In this document: piece after piece, positions 1 through 6,820 of the stretch
Layout of the letters: every line of letters starts with the position of its first letter
How positions within the stretch are numbered: position 1 is the first letter of the stretch
Source of the DNA: JBFWIL01 sp050256015
GTDB lineage: Bacteria; Bacteroidota; Bacteroidia; Bacteroidales; Prolixibacteraceae
DNA length: 13,964 nt
Direction: 5' to 3'
Assembly: GCA_050256015.1 (NCBI GenBank)
Contig: JBFWIL010000046.1
Location: forward strand, 1-13,964
Made by a program: the position numbers and the translations under genes
Notes under the pieces: generated by a model
Databases searched by the model: none
The model's input: only the letters and a program-made list of their open reading frames with translations
Told to the model about the DNA's origin: nothing

Positions 1-1187
1 ACTTTATTCTGGAACTGGATCTGCTGGTGGATGATCGTATGAACTCGGGCATTCAGTTCAGGAGCGAGAGCAAAAAGGAATACCTGAACGGCCGGGTCCA
101 CGGCTACCAGTGTGAAGTAGACCCGGCCGAACGTGCCTGGAGCGGGGGCATCTACGATGAAGCCCGCCGTGGATGGCTGTATCCCCTGGATATGAATCAG
201 CCGGGTCGCAAGGCTTTCCGAAGGGGAGAATGGAACCACTACCGTATTGAAGCTATCGGGAATTCCATACGGACCTGGGTGAACGGCATTCCCTGTGCCG
301 ATCTGGTAGACGATATGACTGCAGAGGGTTTTATTGCCCTGCAGGTTCATTCCATCAAAGATGCTTCGGAGGCCGGCCGTCAGATTCGCTGGAAAAATAT
401 CCGCATCCAGACGGAGAACCTCCGGCCCTGTCCGTGGACCAACATTCCCGTGGTTAACCTGATTCCCAATTATCTTGCCCCGCAGGAACGGGCCCGGGGA
501 TGGAAGCTGTTGTTTGACGGCAAGACAACCAGCGGATGGCGGGGGGCAGGGAAGGATAAATTCCCATCCAGGGGCTGGAAAGTACAGAACGGCGAACTGA
601 TTGTGGAAGCGGCCGACGGAGCCGAAGCAGGCAACGGCGGGGATATTGTTACGCTGGACGAATATTCCACCTTCGAGCTGAAACTCGACTTTATGATAAC
701 GGAAGGCGCCAACAGCGGAATCAAGTATTTTATTACCGAGCAATACGGAACGGACCAGTCGGCTATCGGACTGGAATTCCAGATTCTGGATGATGAGAGA
801 CATCCCGATGCCAGGCTGGGTACCGCCGGTAACCGTACGCTGGGATCTTTGTATGACCTGATTCCGGCTCATAAAAACAAAATCGTTCATAAACCGGGTG
901 AGTGGAACCAGGCCCGGATCGTGGTTTACGGAACCCGCCACGAAGCCTGGCTGAAAGGTAATAAGCTCGAGTTTTCCGATTTTGCCGGTGCCCGTGTGGA
1001 ACACTGGCTGAACAACCGTAAGGTGTTGGAATACGAACGGGGTACGCAGGCCTTTTATGCCCTGGTAGCCCGGAGCAAATATGCAAAATGGGAAGGATTC
1101 GGCTCCTGGCAGTCTGGTCACATCCTGCTTCAGGACCACGGCAATGAAGTTCATTTCCGGAGTATTAAGATCCGTGAAATTAAATAA
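1..1187 (+). CDS. Tandem DUF1080 (3-keto-disaccharide hydrolase family) protein, 5'-truncated
   Basis: The reading frame is open from base 3, so the gene starts upstream of the window; 394 codons are visible. The GTG at 27 lies inside a conserved strand of the domain and is not the start. There are two copies of the DUF1080/PF06439 concanavalin-like beta-sandwich. The first (visible residues 1 to about 138) contains DDRMNSGIQFRS and TWVNGIPCADLVDD. The second (about 163 to 394) contains GWKLLFDGKTTSGW, ANSGIKYF, EFQILDDERHPD, VEHWLN, KVLEYERG and the closing GHILLQDHG. Members are usually exported in Bacteroidota and some act on 3-keto-glycosides; the exact substrate here is unknown. The signal peptide, if any, is off-window. 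The second copy carries about 19 extra residues just before VEHWLN that look like a duplicated beta-hairpin. The family is clear, the function is inferred from it. Confidence 0.88.
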   Translation, partial: FILELDLLVDDRMNSGIQFRSESKKEYLNGRVHGYQCEVDPAERAWSGGIYDEARRGWLYPLDMNQPGRKAFRRGEWNHYRIEAIGNSIRTWVNGIPCADLVDDMTAEGFIALQVHSIKDASEAGRQIRWKNIRIQTENLRPCPWTNIPVVNLIPNYLAPQERARGWKLLFDGKTTSGWRGAGKDKFPSRGWKVQNGELIVEAADGAEAGNGGDIVTLDEYSTFELKLDFMITEGANSGIKYFITEQYGTDQSAIGLEFQILDDERHPDARLGTAGNRTLGSLYDLIPAHKNKIVHKPGEWNQARIVVYGTRHEAWLKGNKLEFSDFAGARVEHWLNNRKVLEYERGTQAFYALVARSKYAKWEGFGSWQSGHILLQDHGNEVHFRSIKIREIK

Positions 1188-1352
1188 AGGCTGTTTGGTG
1201 ATCAGCGGTCAGAAAAAACCGGGTAACGAACATTTCTCCCCCGACGATATGGATATTATTTTCAGTTGAATTTTCGTAAATTGCTTTGTTAAGAGGAAAA
1301 AACAGAAAAATGATGAAACCGGTCCGGGGGCTGGTTATAACGCAATAAGATT

Positions 1353-2162
1353 ATGGCAAAAGGAATTTCTTTACATGTAGGGCTAAACCGGGTTGATCCG
1401 GCCCATTACAGCGGATGGGACGGCAGCCTGAATGCCTGTGAAAATGATGCCCGGGATATGGAATGCATTGCAGTACAACAGCGGTTTCAGACCAGCCTGC
1501 TTCTTAGGGAACAGGCTAACCGCAACGAGCTTATTGGCGCAGTGAAGCAGGCAGCCGCCGAATTGCAACCCGGCGATATCTTTTTGCTTTCCTATTCGGG
1601 ACACGGCGGACAGCTTCCCGACCTGAACGGTGAAGAACCTGACGGACAGGACGAAACATGGTGCCTGTTCGATGGTGAACTGCTTGATGATGAGCTGAAT
1701 GAATTATGGGGCGGTTTCCGGGAAAAAGTCCGCATCCTGGTGATCTCCGACAGCTGTCACAGCGGAACCATTGTAAAGGAAGCCAACAACAGTCAGCTGA
1801 TATTCAGTGAATATACTCCCCGGTTTATGGATAACCAGTTTGCGCTGGCAACGTATAGCAGGAACAGGGATTTTTATGACGGACTGCTGCAACGCAAAAA
1901 AGGAATCCCGGGAGAAGAAATCAGGGCGAGCATCATTTTGCTGTCAGGCTGCCAGGACAACCAGTATTCTTATGACGGGGCTTTTAACGGGGCCTTCACT
2001 GGAGCGCTGAAGCGGGTATGGAATGGCGGAAAATTCAATAAGAATTACCGGGTATTTCACAGGCAGATCCAGAATCTGCTGCCTGCATACCAGTCGCCTG
2101 GCTTCCTTACTTCCGGCAGATACGATCCGGAATTTGAAAACCAGCGCCCTTTTTCCGTCTGA
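1353..2162 (+). CDS. Caspase-like cysteine peptidase (metacaspase-like, family C14)
   Basis: This 269-residue protein is a single p20-type caspase domain. The N-terminal strand GISLHVGLN is followed by the acidic segment NACENDARDM. The catalytic histidine is His84 in YSGHGGQ and the nucleophile is Cys135 in ISDSCHSGT. The acidic PDGQDETWCLFD segment (96-107) matches the region near the basic-substrate pocket and calcium site of metacaspases. A late CQDNQYSYDGAFNG motif is typical of Bacteroidota homologues. No signal peptide, membrane segment or partner domain is visible, so it should be cytoplasmic. Prokaryotic metacaspases generally cut after Arg or Lys; the role here is unknown. The start ATG fits the family N-terminus, although only a weak ribosome binding site precedes it. 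No obvious promoter is seen in the 165-base spacer upstream, and it is 94 bases from hemN. No adjacent gene suggests a toxin or defence partner. Confidence 0.9.
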   Translation: MAKGISLHVGLNRVDPAHYSGWDGSLNACENDARDMECIAVQQRFQTSLLLREQANRNELIGAVKQAAAELQPGDIFLLSYSGHGGQLPDLNGEEPDGQDETWCLFDGELLDDELNELWGGFREKVRILVISDSCHSGTIVKEANNSQLIFSEYTPRFMDNQFALATYSRNRDFYDGLLQRKKGIPGEEIRASIILLSGCQDNQYSYDGAFNGAFTGALKRVWNGGKFNKNYRVFHRQIQNLLPAYQSPGFLTSGRYDPEFENQRPFSV

Positions 2163-2187
2163 GCCGGACGGGCTTCCTGTACGCATG

Positions 2188-2217
2188 TTCCGTCAACGGT
2201 TATTTTTTTTACCTTTG
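2188..2217 (+). promoter_or_regulatory. Candidate Bacteroidota-type promoter for hemN
   Basis: TACCTTTG at 2210-2217 is a full match to the Bacteroidota -7 consensus TAnnTTTG. The -33 region is poor: TTC at 2188-2190, 19 bases upstream, where TTG or TTTG is expected. A transcript starting a few bases downstream would have a leader of roughly 30 bases to the hemN ATG at 2257. This suggests the haem genes can be transcribed independently of the metacaspase gene. It is a pattern match only. Confidence 0.5.
2190..2210 (+). terminator. Weak possible intrinsic terminator after the metacaspase gene
   Basis: A short inverted repeat (CCGT, two-base loop, ACGG, 2190-2199) is followed by TTA and a run of eight T. 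The stem is only four base pairs, so termination would be weak. A second small inverted repeat (CCGTC 2155-2159 / GACGG 2167-2171) spans the metacaspase stop codon. Confidence 0.3.
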
Positions 2218-2239
2218 ATCTGCAATGAACAAAAAAAAC

Positions 2240-2250
2240 AGGAAGAAAGA
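2240..2250 (+). promoter_or_regulatory. Ribosome binding site setting the hemN start
   Basis: The purine-rich AGGAAGAAAGA lies 6 bases before the ATG at 2257. It supports this start over in-frame codons further upstream, which overlap the metacaspase gene and give an N-terminus unlike the family. Confidence 0.55.
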
Positions 2251-2256
2251 GTCAAG

Positions 2257-3642
2257 ATGGACAGGATCAAAATACCCACACAGCTTATCGAAAAATACAA
2301 TATTCCCATTCCCAGGTATACCAGCTATCCGCCGGCAAATTTATTTACGGCGGATTTTACGACTTCCGATTATCTAAGAGCGGTGGAACAGTCCAACCGG
2401 GAGAAACCGGAAAATCTATCTATTTATATCCATATCCCTTTTTGCAGTCAGCTTTGCCTGTATTGCGGCTGCAATACATATATCACAAACAACAGGGATC
2501 TGATGCGTGCTTATGTGGATGCCCTGAAAAAGGAGATCAGGCAGATCCGGCCTTTGCTGGATGTTTCCCGCAAGGTGTCGCAGATTCACTGGGGAGGGGG
2601 AACGCCTAACGCCTTACCTGCCGAATGGATCGGAGAACTCATGGAGTTGCTGACAAAGGAGTTCCGGTTTTCGGAACATCCGGAAGTTGCCATTGAATGC
2701 AATCCGGCTCATCTGGATCAGGCTTATATTGAACGGCTGGCCTGGTATGGCTTTAACAGGATCAGCATGGGGGTGCAGGATTTCCGGGAAGAGGTCTTGC
2801 AGTCTGTACGGCGCGAAGTGCCTGCCATTCCGGTGGAAGAGCTTACCGGCATGATCCGTTCCCACCAAAAAATGACCGTCAACCTGGATTTTATTTACGG
2901 TCTTCCTTTCCAGTCGGCCGCTTTGTTCCGGGAGACCATGGAAAGGGCTGTCCGGATCCAGCCTGACAGGCTGGTCACTTTTTCCTATGCCCATGTACCC
3001 TGGATCAAACGGGCACAGAAAAAGCTGGAACAATACGGACTGCCGGCACCGGAAGAAAAGATCCGGATGTTTGAACAGGCCTGGGAGATTATGAAGAGAG
3101 CCGGCTATGTTCCGGTGGGACTGGATCATTATGCCCGGCCGGGGGATGATCTGGCAAAAGCATTGAAAAAACGGAGTCTGCATCGTAATTTTCAGGGGTA
3201 CTGTACCCGGGAAACAACCGGACAGGTTTATGCTTTCGGGGTCACAGGCATCAGTCAGCTGGAAAACGCTTACGCCCAGAATGTTAAAACGCTAAAAGAC
3301 TACCTGTCTGCCGCGGAAGGGAAACAGGTACGGATCGTGAAAGGCTGCAGCCTGTCGTATAGGGAGAAAGTAGTTCGCGAGGTGATCAATGAAATCATGT
3401 GTAACCGTTATCTGTCCTGGGAGCAGCTGGCCCGACGCTTTGACAGCAGTCCGGAACAACTCCGTAACTTACTGGATTTCCGCACGGAAAAGCTGGAGGA
3501 ATTCCGGGCGGACGGTTTGCTGGATTATTCGGAAGCGGAAATTGTGATCCGTGAGGCAGGACGTTTTTTTCTGCGCAACATTGCCGCGGTTTTCGATGTT
3601 TACAGGAACGAAGCTGTACCGAAGTATTCCCGGTCGGTTTAA
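2257..3642 (+). CDS. hemN: Oxygen-independent coproporphyrinogen III dehydrogenase HemN
   Basis: This radical-SAM enzyme oxidatively decarboxylates coproporphyrinogen III to protoporphyrinogen IX without O2, in the cytoplasm. The 461-residue length matches true HemN (E. coli about 457) rather than the shorter haem chaperone HemW. The N-terminal RYTSYPPA is characteristic. Y57-x-H59-x-P-x-C63 begins the cluster motif, with Cys63, Cys67 and Cys70 as [4Fe-4S] ligands and Cys72 as the extra cysteine typical of HemN. Other family motifs are IHWGGGTPN, NRISMGVQDF, FIYGLPFQ, GLDHYARPGDDLA and the LHRNFQGYCTR segment. The C-terminal helical domain carries YREKVVREVINEIMCN. The start is chosen from the family N-terminus and the AGGAAGAAAGA upstream; the open frame continues 78 codons further upstream but overlaps the metacaspase gene. 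It is followed after 83 bases by hemG, probably in one operon. Confidence 0.96.
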   Translation: MDRIKIPTQLIEKYNIPIPRYTSYPPANLFTADFTTSDYLRAVEQSNREKPENLSIYIHIPFCSQLCLYCGCNTYITNNRDLMRAYVDALKKEIRQIRPLLDVSRKVSQIHWGGGTPNALPAEWIGELMELLTKEFRFSEHPEVAIECNPAHLDQAYIERLAWYGFNRISMGVQDFREEVLQSVRREVPAIPVEELTGMIRSHQKMTVNLDFIYGLPFQSAALFRETMERAVRIQPDRLVTFSYAHVPWIKRAQKKLEQYGLPAPEEKIRMFEQAWEIMKRAGYVPVGLDHYARPGDDLAKALKKRSLHRNFQGYCTRETTGQVYAFGVTGISQLENAYAQNVKTLKDYLSAAEGKQVRIVKGCSLSYREKVVREVINEIMCNRYLSWEQLARRFDSSPEQLRNLLDFRTEKLEEFRADGLLDYSEAEIVIREAGRFFLRNIAAVFDVYRNEAVPKYSRSV

Positions 3643-3643
3643 C

Positions 3644-3664
3644 ATGCAGACAGGAAACCTGCAT
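3644..3664 (+). other. Small stem-loop in the hemN-hemG spacer
   Basis: ATGCAG (3644-3649) and CTGCAT (3659-3664) are inverted arms around a nine-base loop. An alternative AGG/CCT pairing overlaps it. There is no T-run after it, so it is not a convincing terminator. It may affect mRNA processing or be chance. Confidence 0.25.
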
Positions 3665-3725
3665 TGATGAAAAGCAACGGCTTTTATATGAAAATTTTAC
3701 TCCGTTAAATTGAAAAAAATGACAG

Positions 3726-5072
3726 ATGAAAGTAGCTGTAATCGGGGCAGGATTAACCGGACTTACCACTGCCTGGTACCTGAAAAAACGAGGTTTTGAT
3801 GTCTATGTATTCGAAAAAGCCGGCCGGCCCGGAGGAGTGATCCACTCGGAAAACAGGGACGGATTCGTGTATGAAAACGGACCCAGCACAGGGGTGCTTG
3901 GAACCCCTGAGGCAGTGGAGCTGTTCGAAGAGTTAGAAGATCTGTGCACTCTGGAAATTGCCGACCGTGCGGCCAAATTTCGCTGGATATGGAAGGACGG
4001 GTGCTGGCATGCTATGCCCTCCGGACTTATAGGTGGGATCACCACCCCTTTGTTCCGGTTTTCGGATAAGCTGCGTCTGTTGGGTGAACCTTTCCGTAAA
4101 CCCGGAACCAATCCCGACGAGTCCCTGGCTTCCCTGGTTCGCCGTCGTATGGGGGAGAGCTTCCTGAATTATGCGGTCGATCCGTTTGTGCTGGGCATTT
4201 ATTCCGGGGATCCGGAAAAGCTGGTGCCCCGGTATGCATTGCCCAGGCTGTACCGGCTGGAACAGCAGTACGGCAGTTTTATCGGCGGAGCAATCAAAAA
4301 AGCCCGGGAATCCGGAACTGAACAGGATAAAAAGGTCACGCGGGAAATATTTTCAGTGAAAGGGGGATTGTCTAGGATGATTGAAGCCCTGGTCTGTAAA
4401 ATCGGTGCGGAAAGGATCCGGCTGAATTGTGAGCACCTTCGGGTCAGTCGGTTTTCTGATGGTACTTATGCAGTGGGGTGCCGGAACACTGAGCCTTCAC
4501 GTTACGACCGGGTAATTTCCACTGTGGGGGCTTACGCATTGCGCGAGCTCTTCGGTTTTTTGCCCGGCAGGCAGCTTTCGCGCATCGAACGTATGCCATA
4601 TGCCCGGGTGGTTCAGGTTTCGGTGGGCTTCAGACAATGGGAAGGAATGACTTTGAAAGCTTTTGGCGGACTGATTCCTTTTTGTGAAAACCGCCCTCTT
4701 CTCGGTACCCTGTTCCTCTCTTCATTTTTAAAAGGCCGGGCTCCCGGCGGAGGGGCTTTGCTTTCCACTTTCCTGGGAGGGATCAGACGGCCGGAAATGC
4801 TGAAGCTAAGCGATACAGAGATCACCCGGCTTGTAAAAGAGGAATTTAAATTACAGTTCGGCCTGACAAAAGTAGAACCAGACTTGTTAGTTATAAACCG
4901 GTATGAGCATGCCATACCGCAATATGGTACGGAGTCGGCCGACAAGCTACAGGCGGTGAGGGAACTGGAACAGCAGTATGCGGGACTGATCCTGGGGGGT
5001 AATTTCCGTGACGGAATCGGGATGGCCGACCGGATCAGGCAGGGGAGTACCCTGGCCCAACAGCTTAGCTGA
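3726..5072 (+). CDS. hemG: Protoporphyrinogen oxidase, HemY-type FAD enzyme (annotated hemG in Bacteroidota)
   Basis: The enzyme oxidises protoporphyrinogen IX to protoporphyrin IX, the penultimate step of haem synthesis, at the inner face of the membrane. The N-terminus is a Rossmann dinucleotide-binding motif (G7-A-G9-L-T-G12) followed by Glu30 in YVFEKAGRPGG, the usual FAD-ribose ligand. The NGPSTGVLGTPE and AVDPFVLGIYSGDP segments are typical of the family. The C-terminal second FAD motif is GGNFRDGIGMADRI (about 424-437). At 448 residues it is near the usual 450-480 and clearly not the small flavodoxin-like HemG of E. coli. HemY-type enzymes generally use O2 but may pass electrons elsewhere. 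It sits between hemN and hemH, which fixes the pathway assignment. An ATG at 3719 is out of frame, so 3726 is the start. Confidence 0.93.
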   Translation: MKVAVIGAGLTGLTTAWYLKKRGFDVYVFEKAGRPGGVIHSENRDGFVYENGPSTGVLGTPEAVELFEELEDLCTLEIADRAAKFRWIWKDGCWHAMPSGLIGGITTPLFRFSDKLRLLGEPFRKPGTNPDESLASLVRRRMGESFLNYAVDPFVLGIYSGDPEKLVPRYALPRLYRLEQQYGSFIGGAIKKARESGTEQDKKVTREIFSVKGGLSRMIEALVCKIGAERIRLNCEHLRVSRFSDGTYAVGCRNTEPSRYDRVISTVGAYALRELFGFLPGRQLSRIERMPYARVVQVSVGFRQWEGMTLKAFGGLIPFCENRPLLGTLFLSSFLKGRAPGGGALLSTFLGGIRRPEMLKLSDTEITRLVKEEFKLQFGLTKVEPDLLVINRYEHAIPQYGTESADKLQAVRELEQQYAGLILGGNFRDGIGMADRIRQGSTLAQQLS

Positions 5073-5087
5073 ATTTATGAAGGCATA

Positions 5088-5120
5088 CCGTAATAAAGGC
5101 CGTACGGCCCTTTATTACGG
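5088..5120 (+). repeat. Strong inverted repeat (hairpin) between hemG and hemH
   Basis: Perfect 12-base arms, CCGTAATAAAGG (5088-5099) and CCTTTATTACGG (5109-5120), enclose nine bases. With one bulged C the stem extends by two more pairs to a GTAC tetraloop, because the centre GGCCGTACGGCC is itself a palindrome. It begins 15 bases after the hemG stop. There is no T-run after it, so it is not a standard intrinsic terminator. It could be an mRNA-stability or processing element, an attenuator for hemH, or an operator for a dimeric regulator. Confidence 0.85.
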
Positions 5121-5167
5121 ACCTGAAACTGCAAAATCCGGTTCGGGAACAAACAGCCGTGAGACCG

Positions 5168-5189
5168 GAATCAGAAAAGAATCAGAAAA
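5168..5189 (+). repeat. Perfect 11-base tandem repeat before hemH
   Basis: GAATCAGAAAA occurs twice in direct succession, ending 8 bases before the hemH ATG at 5198. The purine-rich unit occupies the ribosome-binding region, so copy number or slippage could change translation. It may also be an incidental duplication. Confidence 0.85.
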
Positions 5190-5197
5190 GACTGCAT

Positions 5198-6217
5198 ATG
5201 AACGAATATTCAAACCGTACGGCTGTGCTGCTGGTCAATGTGGGAACACCCGATGAACCCACGATCTCCTCCGTGCGCCGTTACCTGTACTCCTTTCTGA
5301 ACGACCGGCGGGTGATCGACCTGCCCCTGATTCTGCATAAGCTGCTGGTGAATCTGATTATTGTGCCCTTCCGGGCGCCAAAATCCGTAAGGCTGTATAA
5401 ATTGCTGTGGACCCCTGAAGGATCGCCGCTGAAGGTTTTTTCCGAAAAAAGCAGGCAGGCTCTGCAGGAAGTCCTGGGTGCGGAATATACGGTTTTCATG
5501 GCCATGCGTTATGCGAACCCTTCGCTGAAGCAGGTCCTTCATCAGATCCGTGACGGCCGGTTCAGCCGGCTGGTGGTGCTGCCCCTGTTTCCCCAGTATG
5601 CATCTTCAACCACGGGTACCGCGGCCGGTTATGTATTGCGGGAGCTTTCCCGCTGGACGGTGATACCGGAGGTCCGGCTGGTGGGGCCGTTTTACGATCA
5701 TCCGCTTTTCCTGGAAGCGTTTACCGAACGTATCCGCAGCTATAATCCGCTGCAATGGGATCATCTCATTTTTTCCTATCACGGACTTCCTCTGCGCCAG
5801 CTGCGCCACGTGCACCCCGGAGTTTCCGCAGCCGGCTGCTCCTGTTCCCGGACGATGCCCGCCCAAGGGAGATTTTGCTACCGGGCTGCCTGTTATGAGA
5901 CGAGCCGGCAACTGGCTTCCCGCCTCGGAATGAAAGAAGATCAGTATAGCGTTGCTTTTCAGTCACGCCTGAACAAAGACTGGCTCGAGCCGTTTACCGA
6001 TGCCGTGTTAATCAGGAAAGCCAGGGAAGGCTGCAGACGCATTCTGGTGGCTGCTCCTGCTTTTGTGGCCGATTGCCTGGAGACTACCGTGGAAATCGGT
6101 ATGGAATACCAGAAACTGTTTGAAGGGCACGGCGGGGAAAAAATACAACTGGTGGAAAGTCTGAATGCCCATCCGCTGTGGATCAAAACACAGGAGAAAC
6201 TGATTCTGAATGCCTGA
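5198..6217 (+). CDS. hemH: Ferrochelatase HemH with internal four-cysteine segment
   Basis: This enzyme inserts Fe2+ into protoporphyrin IX to give protohaem. The 339-residue protein shows the family landmarks: LLVNVGTP near the N-terminus, LFPQYASSTTGT (130-141), the catalytic His195 in FSYHGLP, SRLNKDWLEPFTD (256-268) and the acidic LETTVEIGMEY (294-304), where Glu295 and Glu299 fit the second metal-site side. Cys214, Cys216, Cys227 and Cys232 form C-x-C-x10-C-x4-C in a 19-residue internal segment. That is the arrangement of the ferrochelatase class, known from Myxococcus xanthus, whose [2Fe-2S] cluster is bound by four internal cysteines. The ATG at 5198 fits the family start; a GTG at 5159 in the same frame would add 13 unconserved residues. 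The upstream hemN and HemY-type oxidase argue for the protoporphyrin branch rather than the coproporphyrin one. Confidence 0.95.
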   Translation: MNEYSNRTAVLLVNVGTPDEPTISSVRRYLYSFLNDRRVIDLPLILHKLLVNLIIVPFRAPKSVRLYKLLWTPEGSPLKVFSEKSRQALQEVLGAEYTVFMAMRYANPSLKQVLHQIRDGRFSRLVVLPLFPQYASSTTGTAAGYVLRELSRWTVIPEVRLVGPFYDHPLFLEAFTERIRSYNPLQWDHLIFSYHGLPLRQLRHVHPGVSAAGCSCSRTMPAQGRFCYRAACYETSRQLASRLGMKEDQYSVAFQSRLNKDWLEPFTDAVLIRKAREGCRRILVAAPAFVADCLETTVEIGMEYQKLFEGHGGEKIQLVESLNAHPLWIKTQEKLILNA

Positions 6218-6228
6218 AAAAAGTCAGG
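6213..6228. terminator. Possible small bidirectional terminator between hemH and rnfA
   Basis: CCTGA (6213-6217, including the hemH stop) and TCAGG (6224-6228) form a five-pair stem with an A-rich loop. There is no clear T-run after it on either strand. It is the only hairpin I see between the two convergent operons. Confidence 0.3.
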
Positions 6229-6244
6229 AGCGGACGATGAAATC

Positions 6245-6817
6245 TTATACTATCCCGCTGAAGCCCATAAAAGCCATGGCCAGAATGCCGGCTACGATCA
6301 GAGCGATGGGCGTTCCCCGCAATCCCCCGGGAATGTCCATCAGGTCCAGTTGTTCCCGGATACCCGAGAACACGATCAGCGCCAGACTGAAACCGACGGC
6401 ATTGCTTATGGCAAATACCACTCCTTCCATCAGGTTGTATTCTTTCTGGATGGTCAGCAAAGCTACTCCCAGGATGGCACAGTTGGTGGTGATCAGGGGC
6501 AGGAAAACGCCAAGGGCCTGGTACAGGGCCGGACTCACCTTTTTGAGTACAATTTCAACCAGCTGAACCAGAGAGGCAATGACCAGAATAAAGGAGATGG
6601 TTTGCAGGTATGTTATTCCGTATGGTTCGAGGATGTATTGCTGCAGCAGATAAGTAACGATGGTAGCCAGCACTAGTACGAAAGTTACGGCTCCGCCCAT
6701 GCCGGCAGCCGTGGCAATTCGCTTGGAAACCCCCAGAAAGGGACATATTCCCAGAAACTGTGTCAGCACAATGTTGTTAACAAATACGGCCGATATGATG
6801 ATAATAATATATTCCAT
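6245..6817 (-). CDS. rnfA: Rnf complex membrane subunit RnfA
   Basis: This is an integral membrane subunit of the Rnf complex, homologous to NqrE of Na+-NQR, 190 residues with about six hydrophobic helices. The early VFVNNIVLTQFLGICPFLGVS segment places Cys25 in the first half, and TTNCAILGVAL places Cys113 in the second half; these pseudo-symmetric cysteines match the ligands of the intramembrane iron-sulfur centre shared with RnfE. QALGVFLPLI and SNAVGFSLALIVFSGIRE are family motifs. It is the last gene of the operon, three bases after rnfE. The two halves of the protein are an inverted topology repeat in this family. Confidence 0.95.
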   Translation of the reverse strand: MEYIIIIISAVFVNNIVLTQFLGICPFLGVSKRIATAAGMGGAVTFVLVLATIVTYLLQQYILEPYGITYLQTISFILVIASLVQLVEIVLKKVSPALYQALGVFLPLITTNCAILGVALLTIQKEYNLMEGVVFAISNAVGFSLALIVFSGIREQLDLMDIPGGLRGTPIALIVAGILAMAFMGFSGIV

Positions 6818-6820
6818 GGT

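Noticed and set aside
1188..1352. Promoter for the metacaspase gene
   Set aside because: TAAATTGC and TATTTTCA resemble TAnnTTTG, but each has two mismatches and no fitting -33 element.
2023..2256. N-terminal extension of HemN by 78 codons
   Set aside because: It overlaps the metacaspase gene and is unlike any HemN N-terminus; a good ribosome binding site precedes the ATG at 2257.
2614..3183. A 189-codon open frame antisense to hemN
   Set aside because: It lies fully within hemN, shows no recognisable motif and is rich in residues expected from reading a coding strand backwards.
5159..5197. Earlier GTG start for hemH
   Set aside because: The 13 extra residues come from the tandem repeat region and are not part of the family; ATG at 5198 fits better.
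5008..5256. Small gene spanning the hemG end and the spacer
   Set aside because: It is an out-of-frame read through hemG, the hairpin and the repeat into hemH, with no sign of coding.
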